Source: an uncultured Halieaceae bacterium (GTDB lineage: Bacteria; Pseudomonadota; Gammaproteobacteria; Pseudomonadales; Halieaceae). From it: a stretch of DNA of 64,000 nt. The notes under the pieces were generated by a model, which searched no databases, was not told the origin of the DNA, and worked only from the letters and a program-made list of their open reading frames with translations. The stretch spans positions 62,001 to 126,000 of the forward strand of contig CALJFL010000038.1 of assembly GCA_938074135.1 (NCBI GenBank). The letters are read 5' to 3'. A program made the translations under genes and the position numbers. Every line of letters begins with the position of its first letter. The first letter of the stretch is position 1. This document shows positions 32,799-42,593 of this stretch, piece by piece.

Positions 32799-35780
32799 AT
32801 GGCGGCAGAGACTCCAAGGCACAAAGCCGGTAAGCGGGCGCCGGCGCTGCGACAGCTGGTCGTCGGCGTCCTTTTGTCGTGTCTTGCCTCCCAGGCTGCG
32901 AGCTCCGAACTGGGTAGCTCCAGTTTCACCATCGATGCGCCGCAACTGGCACCAGCCCTTATCCAGTTCAGCCAACAAAGCGGCCTGTCGATCGTATTTT
33001 CCAAACGCCTGACTCGAAACATTGAAGCCCCACCGGTGACTGGCTTGCTGTCCAACGAGGCGGCCCTGAACAGGCTCTTGGCCAACTCCGGACTGGGCTG
33101 GGAATGGGTCGACGACCGAGTGATCGCTGTTTACGCCATTGATTGCGCGGCAGATGATTCCTGCCCAAGCCCGGAAGGCACCCTCGAGAAGTATCCGTTG
33201 TTCGCGCCGGGGATCGAGGAAACGTTCATTTACGGCACCACGGTCACCGGCTCGCGAATCAAACGCACGGCTTACGACACCTCTGCGCCGGTGGATGTAT
33301 TCTCTGCACCAGACATCGAGCTGAGCGGAGCACAAACACTTGGCGAATTACTAAAATTTGTGCCCGCTGTTTCAGGCAATGCAATCAGCACGGCCATCTC
33401 CAACGGCGGAGACGGCACTGCGTCAGTCACGCTGCGCGGCCTGCCTGCCAGTAATACCCTGGTACTGGTCAATGGCAGACGAGTTGCAAATAATGGGCTT
33501 GCTGGCGAATCGGTAGACCTCAACAGCATTCCCCCCGCGGCGGTAGAGCGCATCGAGATCCTCAAGGACGGCGCCTCCGCTATTTACGGCTCTGACGCCA
33601 TCGCCGGCGTCGTCAATGTCATCATGCGCCGGGATTTCAACGGTTTCCTGGCCGAAACCTATTATGGTGAGGCTACAGAGGGTGATCTTAATACCCAGAC
33701 TCATACCCTCCAGTATGGCTCGATGATTCCTCGCGGCTCCGTTTTCCTCAGCGCAACACTGTTCGACCAGGACCCGATCTACAGCCGTGACAGGGACATA
33801 TCCAGCAGTGCCGATACCCGCAGGCTAGGCGGTAGCGACGAGCGTTCCAGCGCCACACCCGACAGCCGTATCACTCCAGCCGGTAGCGATACCGTGATAG
33901 CCACTGCCGGTGGCTACCGACCGGCAACAGACGAAGACCTGTTCAACTACCAGACATTTACTACAGCGGTAGTGCCGCTGGAACGTAACAGCCTGTACGG
34001 CCAGATCGAGTACGACCTCACCAGCAACATCACCACCAGTATCGAGATGAGCTACCTCGAAACCGAAGCAACCGCCGAACTGGCACCAACACCTGTGTTC
34101 TCAGCCTTCGAACAGACGCCTATCACGGTAGCCAGCGACAACATTTACAACAGCTTCGGCCAGCCGATAACAGATGTCCGCCGGCGACTGGTCGAACTTC
34201 CCGACCGCAGGCAACGCAACGAGTCCGAGGTGGCCCGTTTCAGCGCTGTCATGGAGGGTCAGGCGGCTGACTGGTACTGGGACCTGAACTATAACTGGAG
34301 CCGCAGTGAGGCATCGCAGCGGACCTTCAATCTCGTTAATGCTGACAATCTGAGACGTGGCGTAGGCCCCGCAGCAGGCTGCCTTGGCCTGGCCCAGGAC
34401 GCCTGTGTGCCGATTAATCTGCTCGGTATAGCAGGCACTCTAATGCCCGGCCAGGTCGATTTTATAAGGGCATCCGGGGGAGTAAGTGGTTACTCCAAAC
34501 TATCAGGGTTCGGCGGGCACCTGAGCGGCAGGCCGTTCGAGCTGCGTCACGGTGGTATGGATACTGCCTTCGGGGCAGAATTTCGCAGCGAGTCCACCAG
34601 CAAGCGACCTGACGCGCTGCTGGCCGCCGCAAGCACCATCGGCGGCACCAACTTCCAGGCCACCAGCGGCAACCGGGATATTATGGAATTTTATGCCGAG
34701 ACCAATATCCCACTGTGGAAAAACAGCTCCAGCACCAGGGCGCTGGACGTGGAGATAGCCCTGCGGCATTCCGACTACAGCGACTTCGGCGAATCCACCA
34801 ACCCTAAAATCGGCGTTCGGCTGCGGCTGAACAAGGGGCTGATGCTCCGGGGCACCTATGCCGAGGGGTTTCGCGCGCCCAGTCTCAACGAGTTGTATGA
34901 GGGGAATAGTGAAGCACAGGCCTTTATCAACGACCCGTGTACACAGCCTCAAAACGTCGGGGTTTTGCCAGGCTGTGATCAGCAGGCCGATCCAACCCGC
35001 AACCAGTTCCTGACGATCGGTGGCGGCAACCCGAACCTGAAGCCCGAGACGTCTGATAGCTGGGGGGCCGGAGTGGTCTGGTCACCCTCGCGACTGAGTG
35101 GGCTAACGCTGTCACTGGACCTGTTTCAGGTTGAACAGAACGACGTGGTATCGGCCAGTGCCCAGTTCATCGTTAGCCAGAATGCGCGCTTTGGCGAGTT
35201 TGAAGACAATATCGAGCGTGACGAGATGGGCAATCTGCTACTGGTGCAAGCCAGTAACATTAACGTTGGCCAGCGGCGCGTGCGCGGTGCTGACCTTTCC
35301 CTGACCTATCACCTGCCAAAGCAGCCCTGGGGACAGCTGTCGCTGAACGGCAATGGTGCCTATATCGACGAGTATCTGGCGAAATTGGACCCGACTGCCC
35401 CGGAACTGGATCTGGCAGGCACTTTCAGGGATGAAGCCTCGGAAGGACTGGGTGGCATCCCGCAATGGAAGGCACAACTGGGAGCCCGCTGGAAGCACAA
35501 GCGCTGGCGCGGCAACTACAACCTTCATTATGTCAGCTCAATGGAGGAGATAGTGCCGGGTACGGAGCGTTTTCGCAGTATCGACTCGTGGCTGATTCAC
35601 GACCTCCAGTTGAGCTATACCTTCAACGTGCTGCAGGGCCTGCGCGCCAGCCTCGGTGTCGATAACGTGTTCGACGAGGAGGCACCCCTGGCCACCTCGG
35701 CGTTCAACGACAATATCGATGGCCGCACCCACGAACTGAAAGGGCGCTACTGGTACACTAAGCTCAGTCAACAATTCTAG
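32799..35780 (+). CDS. TonB-dependent receptor with N-terminal signalling (STN) domain
   Basis: Outer-membrane transducer of 993 aa. After a signal peptide (about 1-36) comes an STN domain (about 43-113, 'IDAPQLAPALIQFSQQSGLS'), a linker with a TonB-box-like stretch, a plug domain (about 158-270, 'LRGLPASNTLVLVNGRR', 'GASAIYGSDAIAGVVN') and a beta-barrel ending in aromatic Phe. The STN domain with the upstream FecI/FecR genes makes a complete cell-surface signalling triad: ligand binding is relayed to FecR and then the sigma factor. The plug and barrel belong to the group of large receptors common in marine and plant-associated proteobacteria, often linked to carbohydrate or peptide uptake, so iron should not be assumed. 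Confidence 0.92.
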   Translation: MAAETPRHKAGKRAPALRQLVVGVLLSCLASQAASSELGSSSFTIDAPQLAPALIQFSQQSGLSIVFSKRLTRNIEAPPVTGLLSNEAALNRLLANSGLGWEWVDDRVIAVYAIDCAADDSCPSPEGTLEKYPLFAPGIEETFIYGTTVTGSRIKRTAYDTSAPVDVFSAPDIELSGAQTLGELLKFVPAVSGNAISTAISNGGDGTASVTLRGLPASNTLVLVNGRRVANNGLAGESVDLNSIPPAAVERIEILKDGASAIYGSDAIAGVVNVIMRRDFNGFLAETYYGEATEGDLNTQTHTLQYGSMIPRGSVFLSATLFDQDPIYSRDRDISSSADTRRLGGSDERSSATPDSRITPAGSDTVIATAGGYRPATDEDLFNYQTFTTAVVPLERNSLYGQIEYDLTSNITTSIEMSYLETEATAELAPTPVFSAFEQTPITVASDNIYNSFGQPITDVRRRLVELPDRRQRNESEVARFSAVMEGQAADWYWDLNYNWSRSEASQRTFNLVNADNLRRGVGPAAGCLGLAQDACVPINLLGIAGTLMPGQVDFIRASGGVSGYSKLSGFGGHLSGRPFELRHGGMDTAFGAEFRSESTSKRPDALLAAASTIGGTNFQATSGNRDIMEFYAETNIPLWKNSSSTRALDVEIALRHSDYSDFGESTNPKIGVRLRLNKGLMLRGTYAEGFRAPSLNELYEGNSEAQAFINDPCTQPQNVGVLPGCDQQADPTRNQFLTIGGGNPNLKPETSDSWGAGVVWSPSRLSGLTLSLDLFQVEQNDVVSASAQFIVSQNARFGEFEDNIERDEMGNLLLVQASNINVGQRRVRGADLSLTYHLPKQPWGQLSLNGNGAYIDEYLAKLDPTAPELDLAGTFRDEASEGLGGIPQWKAQLGARWKHKRWRGNYNLHYVSSMEEIVPGTERFRSIDSWLIHDLQLSYTFNVLQGLRASLGVDNVFDEEAPLATSAFNDNIDGRTHELKGRYWYTKLSQQF

Positions 35781-35798
35781 ATTTTTGAGGCAAGAGTC

Positions 35799-36320
35799 GT
35801 GAGACATAAGCGGTTACTTCCAATAACGATATATTGTTTGGCGCTTGGAATGGCTGCGGTTGCATCGGCCGAGTCTCCGACTGAATGCTCTCTGAAAACT
35901 GCAATGTCTTCAGCCGAGTTTGAAGCCGCCGGGCTCAAAAAACTCACATCTGAAGAACTAGAGAAATTAGACCGCTGGCTTAACTGCGAGCCAGGCGCCA
36001 AGCACAAAACAACTGAGCCCGCACAACAAGCTCAGTTTGTTGCCCCCACTACTGCCGCAGCGACTCAAACCCGGACCTCCAATACCGTGGAGCAAGTCAG
36101 CTATCCTCTAAGATCAGTGATACTCGGTTCATTTCATGGTTGGTCGGGGGACACCAGATTCCATTTGGAGAACGGTCAAACCTGGGCCCAAAGGGACAAC
36201 AGCCGCTATTCCTACAGCGGCGCCGACCTCAACGTTTCGATCAACAAAAACTTCATGGGTTACTACTGGCTGACGCATTTAGCAACAGGGAAAAAGATAC
36301 CAGTTAAGCTGATCGATTAG
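35799..36320 (+). CDS. Small secreted protein of unknown function
   Basis: A 173-aa protein I cannot assign to a named family. It starts at GTG with a 'tgagg' ribosome site. A clear signal peptide ends near residue 24 ('VASAES'). The mature N-terminus has 'AAGLKKLTSEELEKLDRWL', with Cys30 and Cys63 flanking this helix and able to form a disulphide. A low-complexity Ala/Thr/Gln linker (about 70-98) leads to a C-terminal beta-rich domain with 'GSFHGWSGDTRFHLENGQ' (about 110-127). Similar 'GW-G-T-F-L-NGQ-W' segments occur, as far as I recall, in uncharacterised secreted proteins of xanthomonads. It sits between two TBDRs. Its codons look more AT-rich than its neighbours. Confidence 0.75.
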   Translation: MRHKRLLPITIYCLALGMAAVASAESPTECSLKTAMSSAEFEAAGLKKLTSEELEKLDRWLNCEPGAKHKTTEPAQQAQFVAPTTAAATQTRTSNTVEQVSYPLRSVILGSFHGWSGDTRFHLENGQTWAQRDNSRYSYSGADLNVSINKNFMGYYWLTHLATGKKIPVKLID

Positions 36321-36483
36321 CCTTTGAGGCAACACTCGCTGGCAAAACTCTATTTTGTGAATAATTCACAAAGTTACATCCTCTTTTACGGGAACTCCTG
36401 ACGAATTCGTTAAACGTGTAAGTCTGCCGACTCCAGGGCCGGCATAAGACCTACACAGTCAAAAATTCTACAGGGGTTTTAAC
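36321..36483 (+). promoter_or_regulatory. Promoter/leader region of second TBDR
   Basis: This 163-base spacer has no gene. It is AT-rich in the first half, where a promoter is likely, and ends with 'ggggtttt' as the ribosome site about 5 bases before the ATG. It opens with 'tttgaggcaa', the same ten bases that carry the ribosome site of the preceding small gene. Confidence 0.4.
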
Positions 36484-39258
36484 ATGTTGATAAAAAATCG
36501 TCTGACACTCGCTGTTTCGGCAGCGCTGGGTCTAGGCACGGCGGTACTCTTGCCGACCGTCGCCAGCGCCCAGGATGAACAATCAATAGAAGAAGTAGTG
36601 ATCACGGGCTCCCGTATCGCCCGTTCCGGTGCTGACACACCGACTCCCATGACGGCCATTGATTCGGAGGCCTTGAAGGTCCAGAACAATGTCAACCTGG
36701 GTGAAACGCTCCTCAGGCTGCCGCAGACCGGCGTTCCCGGCACCAACAACAGCAGCTCCAATTTCACATCCAACGCAACCGGTCTGACCACGGTAGACCT
36801 GCGTAACCTGGGTCCACAAAGAACGCTGATCCTGGTTAATGGTAGGCGGCATGTTGGCGGCGACTCGGAAAACCCATCTGCAGTTGACCTGAACTCTATT
36901 CCACAGGCCTTTATAGAACGCATAGAGGTCATCACCGGTGGCGCCTCCGCGGTTTACGGCTCCGACGCCATGGCCGGTGTAATAAACATTATCACCAAGA
37001 CCGATTTTGAAGGCCTCGAAGTCAATATGCGGCACGGACAATCGGATGAGAGTGATGGCGACAACGACCAGGTCGATATCACTTTTGGTGCCCAGTTCGA
37101 TGAAGGCCGAGGTTACGCCCTGGCAAACTTCTCGTACACTGAAACTGATGAGATTTTTGCCCGCGATCGCGGCATCAGTGACCAGTGTCTGGATGGCGAC
37201 GGCAAGCGTGACAACCAATGTTACAGCTCCTTCGCACCCAAGGGCAGTGTGTTCAGCCCACTCGGGCGATTGCTGACCCAATTCGACGATGGCAGCTGGG
37301 GTAAGGACTTTGTGAGAGCGGAAGATGGCTTCGACCGCACCACCGATTCGCGCTTGCTACAGGTTCCGCTTGAGCAGCGTTCATTCGCGTTTAACGCGCG
37401 CTATGCACTGAATGACTACGTCAACGTGTTCGGCGAGGCGTCGTATATCGAGACCGAGTCAAAGAGCAACTTGGAGCCCACCATCACTGGCCTGTTTCTC
37501 TCGGTAGGCTCGGAAGATTTGGTGCTCCCTGGCGACAACCCGTTTATTCCTCAGGGAATAATCGATGAGTTTGCCGCCGAGGGCATCAACCTGCCCGATG
37601 CCGACTATGACGTGACCTTTCTTAAGCGCTTCAAGGAACTGGGCCCTCGGATTCAAGAGCCTACCCGCGAAACAGCCCGTTATGTATTCGGTCTAGACGG
37701 TGACTTCAACGACTGGCATTGGGAAGCCTATTACCAGTATGGGTCCAATGATCAGACTCAGAAGAGCGAGAACGATTTCAACACCTTCTTTTTCCAGCAA
37801 GGACTCAACGTCGAGGGTGACGGAGCCGGCGGCTATCAGTGCAAAGACGCGCTGGCACGCTCTCTTGGCTGCGCTCCCATCGACCTGTTTGGCGAAGGCT
37901 CAATCAGCGAAGACGCACTCAGCTTTGTTCGCGCCACAGCAGTCAATACCCAGAAGATCGAGCAGGAAGTCGCGGCTTTTACCCTCAGCGGTAGTGCCTT
38001 TGAACTCCCCGGCGGCGCTATCGGTATGGCCGGTGGTGTCGAATGGCGTGAAGAGTCACTCGACGTCCGCACTGACGCATTGCGTCGCGCAGGCTTGAGC
38101 TCATCAAACCAGCAGTCTCCGGTCAGCGGATCTTATGACGTAACTGAAGCCTTTGTGGAAGTCAGCGCACCGGTGCTCGAATCAGTCGTTGTCGATGCTG
38201 CATTCCGTTGGGCAGACTACTCTACTGTAGGCAGCGTTAGCTCATGGAAGCTTGGAGGCTCTTGGGATATCGCCGATTTCCGCTTGCGCGCAACCTTGTC
38301 TGAGGCAAATCGGGCACCGAACGTAGCAGAGCTTTTCGACCCGGGCTCACAAACATTCGAGTCCTTTGCCGACCCTTGTAGTGGTGGTGGCGCGGCCGGC
38401 ACCGTGCGCAGCAACTGCGCCTCTCAGGGCGTTCCCATTGGCTGGGATCCCGGCCCCAACGGCCAGTCGGCTGGCGGTACCCAGGCGGGCAACCCAAACC
38501 TTACAGAGGAAAGCGCTGATACCTGGACCGCTGGTCTCGTGTATACGCCAAGCTGGGCCGAAAATGCTACCCTGACGCTTGACTGGTGGGATATTGAGAT
38601 TGAAGACGCGATAGAGTTGATTGATCCTCAGATCAAGCTTAACAACTGCTACTCCGCCGGCAATTTCCCCAACAATGAGTTCTGTAACGGAATTACCCGA
38701 GCGGGACAGAATATCAACTATGTTATCAAAGAGCTGAACTTTGGCCTGGAGAACATCGGTGTTCTGGAAACCGCCGGTTTGGACATCGAGTTCAATTATG
38801 CAATGGACACCAGTATCGGCTTCTGGAACATGCAGATTCTGGGCGTCTACACCGACAAGTGGGAGCGTCAAATCTTTGATGCAGTCGACGACCAGCTCGA
38901 AGAGCCAGGTTTCCAGGAATGGAAGTGGAACACCGATCTGTCCTGGAGCAGCGGCCCCTGGTCAATCGCCTGGTCTACGCGTTACCTGGGTGAGGGTACA
39001 GTTGACCAGAATCTGGAAGGGATCATCGCTGATAACGACCTGGATGCAGTCTGGTATCACGATCTTTATGGCTCCTATAACCTGGAGCTCGACAACATGA
39101 ACGTTGAGTTCTATGTTGGTGGCAAGAACGTGACTGATGAAGATGCGCCTTATATCCCTGCGGATTCCGCCAACGAAACTATCGGTGCCGCAACAGCGGC
39201 TGATGTCTACGATATCGTTGGGCCATTCTACTACTTTGGTGTACGTGCCAATTTCTAA
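36484..39258 (+). CDS. TonB-dependent receptor without signalling domain
   Basis: Outer-membrane transporter of 924 aa. A signal peptide cleaves near residue 29 ('TVASAQ'). The mature protein starts with a TonB-box-like 'IEEVVITGSRI' (35-45), has a plug (about 50-170, 'VDLRNLGPQRTLILVNGRR', 'GGASAVYGSDAMAGVINII') and a long beta-barrel ending 'FGVRANF', suited to BAM insertion. It lacks an STN domain, so it is a transporter rather than a signal transducer. It shares a Cys-containing mid-barrel motif ('LGCAPIDLFG') with the upstream receptor ('ACVPINLLG'), so the two are distant paralogues. The substrate is unknown. Confidence 0.93.
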   Translation: MLIKNRLTLAVSAALGLGTAVLLPTVASAQDEQSIEEVVITGSRIARSGADTPTPMTAIDSEALKVQNNVNLGETLLRLPQTGVPGTNNSSSNFTSNATGLTTVDLRNLGPQRTLILVNGRRHVGGDSENPSAVDLNSIPQAFIERIEVITGGASAVYGSDAMAGVINIITKTDFEGLEVNMRHGQSDESDGDNDQVDITFGAQFDEGRGYALANFSYTETDEIFARDRGISDQCLDGDGKRDNQCYSSFAPKGSVFSPLGRLLTQFDDGSWGKDFVRAEDGFDRTTDSRLLQVPLEQRSFAFNARYALNDYVNVFGEASYIETESKSNLEPTITGLFLSVGSEDLVLPGDNPFIPQGIIDEFAAEGINLPDADYDVTFLKRFKELGPRIQEPTRETARYVFGLDGDFNDWHWEAYYQYGSNDQTQKSENDFNTFFFQQGLNVEGDGAGGYQCKDALARSLGCAPIDLFGEGSISEDALSFVRATAVNTQKIEQEVAAFTLSGSAFELPGGAIGMAGGVEWREESLDVRTDALRRAGLSSSNQQSPVSGSYDVTEAFVEVSAPVLESVVVDAAFRWADYSTVGSVSSWKLGGSWDIADFRLRATLSEANRAPNVAELFDPGSQTFESFADPCSGGGAAGTVRSNCASQGVPIGWDPGPNGQSAGGTQAGNPNLTEESADTWTAGLVYTPSWAENATLTLDWWDIEIEDAIELIDPQIKLNNCYSAGNFPNNEFCNGITRAGQNINYVIKELNFGLENIGVLETAGLDIEFNYAMDTSIGFWNMQILGVYTDKWERQIFDAVDDQLEEPGFQEWKWNTDLSWSSGPWSIAWSTRYLGEGTVDQNLEGIIADNDLDAVWYHDLYGSYNLELDNMNVEFYVGGKNVTDEDAPYIPADSANETIGAATAADVYDIVGPFYYFGVRANF

Positions 39259-39296
39259 GTAGGTAGTCGCACTCGGCTGGCTCTACTGCCAGCTCG

Positions 39297-39324
39297 AAAA
39301 ACCGCCCTCCGGGGCGGTTTTTTT
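39297..39324 (+). terminator. Intrinsic terminator after second TBDR
   Basis: A GC stem ccgccc/gggcgg (39302-39307, 39312-39317) around tccg, extended by five A-T pairs, ends in a T-run. The left A-run means it could also act on the leftward hydrolase transcript. It closes the sigma/FecR/TBDR block. Confidence 0.93.
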
Positions 39325-39331
39325 ATGTCTG

Positions 39332-40288
39332 CTATCGGAATAAAAACGCCCGCTGCTCGACGAAGGTGTCAACCACACTCAAGTACTTCGACCGAATTGC
39401 CAAAGATTCATTGGCCAACTGATGGCCGGCTCCCTGCAAATAGTGGATGTCGCTGCCGGGAAACAGCTTATCAATCTGGCGGGTGTTATAGCGCCAGTCT
39501 ACCGTGCCATCCTGATCACCCTGTAGAACCAGCGCCGGGCCTACGCCCAGGTCCGCCAACGGTAAAGCCGCCAGCCAGTCTCTCAATGCCTCTATCCACT
39601 TCAGTGGAAAGCGTGACGGCTGTAGCGGGTCCTGCCGGATAAAGTCCAGGAAGGCCTGATCGGAGGAATTGCGGTTAAAGGTTCTTGGAATGCCAGGTAC
39701 AAACGGTTTGAGTAACCAACGGGCCAGTCGCAATTTCTGCCAGCCAGCGGGACGCAGCAGTGGTGCCAGCAGCACTGTCGCCTGGAAGGGCCAGTCATAG
39801 TGGCGGGCATACTCCATGAGCACTGCACAGCCCGTACTCTGCGCCATGGTCCATGTGGGCAGCCGCGGCAATGCGACGGCCTGCAGTATATCTGCCAGGG
39901 CCACCGCGTACTCACTGAAAGTATCAATCGCGGCGGGCTCGCCGGTTGACAAGCCATGCCCCGGCAGATCGAAGATCAGCACATTGCAATTGGTGGCTAA
40001 CCCATAGGCAATCAAGTGGCCGAACAAACCGCTGTGATCCGTGTAGCCGTGCAGCAGTACCAGGTTGCGGGTAGCGCCGGGAAGCTGCCAGCGGTTAACC
40101 GCCAAACGATAGGGTCCGGACTCAACCGCCCCGGCGCGATAGTCCGCCTGCGCAAAGCGATCGCTAAAGTCGATACTGTAGTAGCGACAATAATGCTGCC
40201 AACCAGTTGGCAATGGTTTTTGTTCCGACCACAGCGGCAGCGTATCGCGCAGCTGTTGCAACGCTTCCGCTGTAGGTCGCTCTACCAC
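39332..40288 (-). CDS. Alpha/beta hydrolase, lysophospholipase-like
   Basis: A 318-aa alpha/beta-fold hydrolase. The oxyanion region is 'LVLLHGYTDHSGLFGHLI', the D-loop 'LIFDLPGHGLSTG' is typical of the PldB/monoacylglycerol-lipase group, and 'GAGHQLANES' carries the probable catalytic His. The nucleophile elbow reads 'MAQSTG', with Ala in place of the first Gly of G-x-S-x-G; this is tolerated in some families but unusual. A GTG start eight bases after the fba stop suggests it is the last gene of the tkt-epd-pgk-fba run. The substrate is unknown. Confidence 0.82.
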   Translation of the reverse strand: MVERPTAEALQQLRDTLPLWSEQKPLPTGWQHYCRYYSIDFSDRFAQADYRAGAVESGPYRLAVNRWQLPGATRNLVLLHGYTDHSGLFGHLIAYGLATNCNVLIFDLPGHGLSTGEPAAIDTFSEYAVALADILQAVALPRLPTWTMAQSTGCAVLMEYARHYDWPFQATVLLAPLLRPAGWQKLRLARWLLKPFVPGIPRTFNRNSSDQAFLDFIRQDPLQPSRFPLKWIEALRDWLAALPLADLGVGPALVLQGDQDGTVDWRYNTRQIDKLFPGSDIHYLQGAGHQLANESLAIRSKYLSVVDTFVEQRAFLFR

Positions 40289-40296
40289 CGGTTTAC

Positions 40297-41361
40297 TCAG
40301 TTGACTGCAGGTGTTAACTCGCCGGCAGTATAGGCCTGCTGCATAAGATCCAGCGAACGCACCCTGATTTTATCGGCATTGCCGGCGGTGCCGAAGGCCT
40401 GGTAGCGATCGATACAGATATCTTTCATCGCCGTAATGGTCACCGCCAGAAACTTACGCGGATCAAACTCCGAGGGGTTCTGTGCGAGGAAGCGACGCAC
40501 CGCTCCGGTTGAAGCCAACCTCAGGTCAGTATCGATATTGACCTTACGGACGCCGTGCCGAATACCCTCCTGAATTTGTTCGACCGGCACACCGTAGGTT
40601 TCCGGGATCTCACCGCCATACTCATTGATAATGGCCAGCCACTCCTGGGGTACGGATGAGGAACCATGCATCACCAGGTGGGTGTTGGGTATACGGGTAT
40701 TGATCTCTTTGATCCGATCAATGGCCAGAATGTCGCCGGTGGGCGGACGGGTGAACTTGTAGGCGCCGTGACTGGTGCCGCAGGCAATGGCCAGCGCATC
40801 TACCCCGGTGGCCTTGACGAACTCGGCCGCTTCCTCGGGATCGGTGAGCATCTGGTCGTGGGTCAATATACCCTCGGCGCCGATGCCATCTTCTTCACCA
40901 GCCTGACCGGTCTCCAGTGACCCCAGACAGCCCAGCTCACCCTCTACCGAAACACCACAGGCGTGGGCCATCTCCACGGCCCGCCGCGTCACCTCAACGT
41001 TGTAGTCGTAGTCCATCGGGGTTTTACCATCTTCACCCAGCGAGCCATCCATCATTACCGAACTGAACCCCAATTGTATGGAACGCTGACAAACCGCCGG
41101 TGATACCCCATGGTCCTGGTGCACGACCACCGGAATATGGGGAAATTCATTCATTGCCGCTTCCATCATCGCGCGCAGGAAAGGGGCACCAGCATACTTG
41201 CGAGCACCGGCACTGGCCTGCATGATCACCGGTGAATTGGTTTGGTCCGCGGCCTCCATAATGGCACGGGTCTGTTCCAGGTTATTGACGTTGAACGCGG
41301 GTACGCCATAGTCATGCTCCGCAGCGTGATCCAGCAACTGACGCAAACTGATTAATGCCAT
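40297..41361 (-). CDS. fba: Fructose-bisphosphate aldolase, class II
   Basis: Zinc-dependent aldolase cleaving fructose-1,6-bisphosphate to DHAP and glyceraldehyde-3-phosphate. The 354-aa protein has '[19 protein letters not shown]' (about 20-38), the metal and catalytic '[10 protein letters not shown]' (Asp and His), '[11 protein letters not shown]', the '[14 protein letters not shown]' acidic segment and '[13 protein letters not shown]'. This is the CalA/Cbb-type subgroup (class IIA/B boundary) found in pseudomonads and autotrophs rather than the E. coli FbaA type. It forms a run with pgk, epd and tkt. Confidence 0.96.
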   Translation of the reverse strand: MALISLRQLLDHAAEHDYGVPAFNVNNLEQTRAIMEAADQTNSPVIMQASAGARKYAGAPFLRAMMEAAMNEFPHIPVVVHQDHGVSPAVCQRSIQLGFSSVMMDGSLGEDGKTPMDYDYNVEVTRRAVEMAHACGVSVEGELGCLGSLETGQAGEEDGIGAEGILTHDQMLTDPEEAAEFVKATGVDALAIACGTSHGAYKFTRPPTGDILAIDRIKEINTRIPNTHLVMHGSSSVPQEWLAIINEYGGEIPETYGVPVEQIQEGIRHGVRKVNIDTDLRLASTGAVRRFLAQNPSEFDPRKFLAVTITAMKDICIDRYQAFGTAGNADKIRVRSLDLMQQAYTAGELTPAVN

Positions 41362-41416
41362 CTGTTATTCCTCTAGTGCCTGCATAAATAGAATAAGGGT
41401 ATGTACGTGGCGACTC

Positions 41417-42589
41417 TCAAGCATCCGCGGCTCGCTGCTCAAGTATTGCAACGGCGGGCAGGGTCTTGCCCTCTACATATTCCAGAAAAGCGCCGCCACC
41501 CGTGGAGATGTAGGACACCTTGTCAGTGATACCAAACTTGTCGATCGCGGCAAGGGTATCGCCACCCCCGGCCAGGGAGAACGCCGGGCTGTCAGCTATC
41601 GCCCGCGACAGCGCTTCCGTGCCACCGGCGAATTGTTCAAACTCGAAAACACCAACAGGGCCGTTCCACAGGATGGTACCTGCTCCCGCCAAAATTTGTG
41701 CTATTTCTGCTGCTGCGGCCGGACCGATATCAAAAATCATATCATCATCTGCGACATCGTCGGCCGATTTCAAACTTGCCTCGGCGTCTTCCGAGAACTC
41801 CTTACCGGTCACCACGTCAACCGGCAGCGGAATACTGGTGCTCGCAGCAAGTGCCTGGGCAGCGGGAATAAGGTCATGCTCGCACAGGGACTTGCCTACC
41901 GGCTTACCGCTGGCGGCGAGAAAGGTATTGGCGATGCCGCCACCAACGATAAGTTGATCAACCTTGGTCGACAGCGTCTCCAGCACAGTCAGCTTGGTCG
42001 ACACCTTGGAGCCACCGACGATGGCGACCATGGGCCGTGCGGGGTCTGCCAGAGCCTTCTCCAGCGCCGACAGTTCACCCGCGAGCAGGGGGCCGGCACA
42101 CGCTACCGGCGCAAAGCGGGCAACACCGTGAGTAGACGCCTGGGCCCGATGTGCAGTGCCAAAGGCATCCATCACAAACACATCACAGAGACTGGCATAC
42201 TGTTTCGCCAGCTCTTCGTCGTCGGCTTTTTCGCCAACATTGAAGCGGACATTTTCCAGCAGGGCAACCTCCCCCGCGGCCACATCCACACCATCGCGCC
42301 AGTCGGCGACCAGGCTTACCGGGCTCCCCAGTAACTTCGACAGATGGCTGGCCACCGGCGCCATGGAAAACTCATCACTGAACTGCCCCTCTACCGGCCG
42401 GCCAAGATGAGACATCAGAATAACCCTGGCACCGGCGGCAAGGGCCCGCTTGATCGTGGGCAGGGCTGCACGAATGCGGGCGTCACTGCTCACAACACCG
42501 TCTTTCAGAGGAACATTCAGGTCCTCGCGCACCAGAACGCGCTTGCCGGCAAGGTCCAGTTCCGTCATCAGCTTCACATTTACTGTCAT
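41417..42589 (-). CDS. pgk: Phosphoglycerate kinase
   Basis: Transfers phosphate from 1,3-bisphosphoglycerate to ADP. The 390-aa protein shows '[17 protein letters not shown]' (about 14-30), '[11 protein letters not shown]', '[14 protein letters not shown]', '[18 protein letters not shown]' and the nucleotide loop '[16 protein letters not shown]'. The length and motif order are normal. It starts four bases after the epd stop, and 55 bases separate it from fba, consistent with the epd-pgk-fba operon known from E. coli. Confidence 0.97.
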   Translation of the reverse strand: MTVNVKLMTELDLAGKRVLVREDLNVPLKDGVVSSDARIRAALPTIKRALAAGARVILMSHLGRPVEGQFSDEFSMAPVASHLSKLLGSPVSLVADWRDGVDVAAGEVALLENVRFNVGEKADDEELAKQYASLCDVFVMDAFGTAHRAQASTHGVARFAPVACAGPLLAGELSALEKALADPARPMVAIVGGSKVSTKLTVLETLSTKVDQLIVGGGIANTFLAASGKPVGKSLCEHDLIPAAQALAASTSIPLPVDVVTGKEFSEDAEASLKSADDVADDDMIFDIGPAAAAEIAQILAGAGTILWNGPVGVFEFEQFAGGTEALSRAIADSPAFSLAGGGDTLAAIDKFGITDKVSYISTGGGAFLEYVEGKTLPAVAILEQRAADA

Positions 42590-42593
42590 GCGC

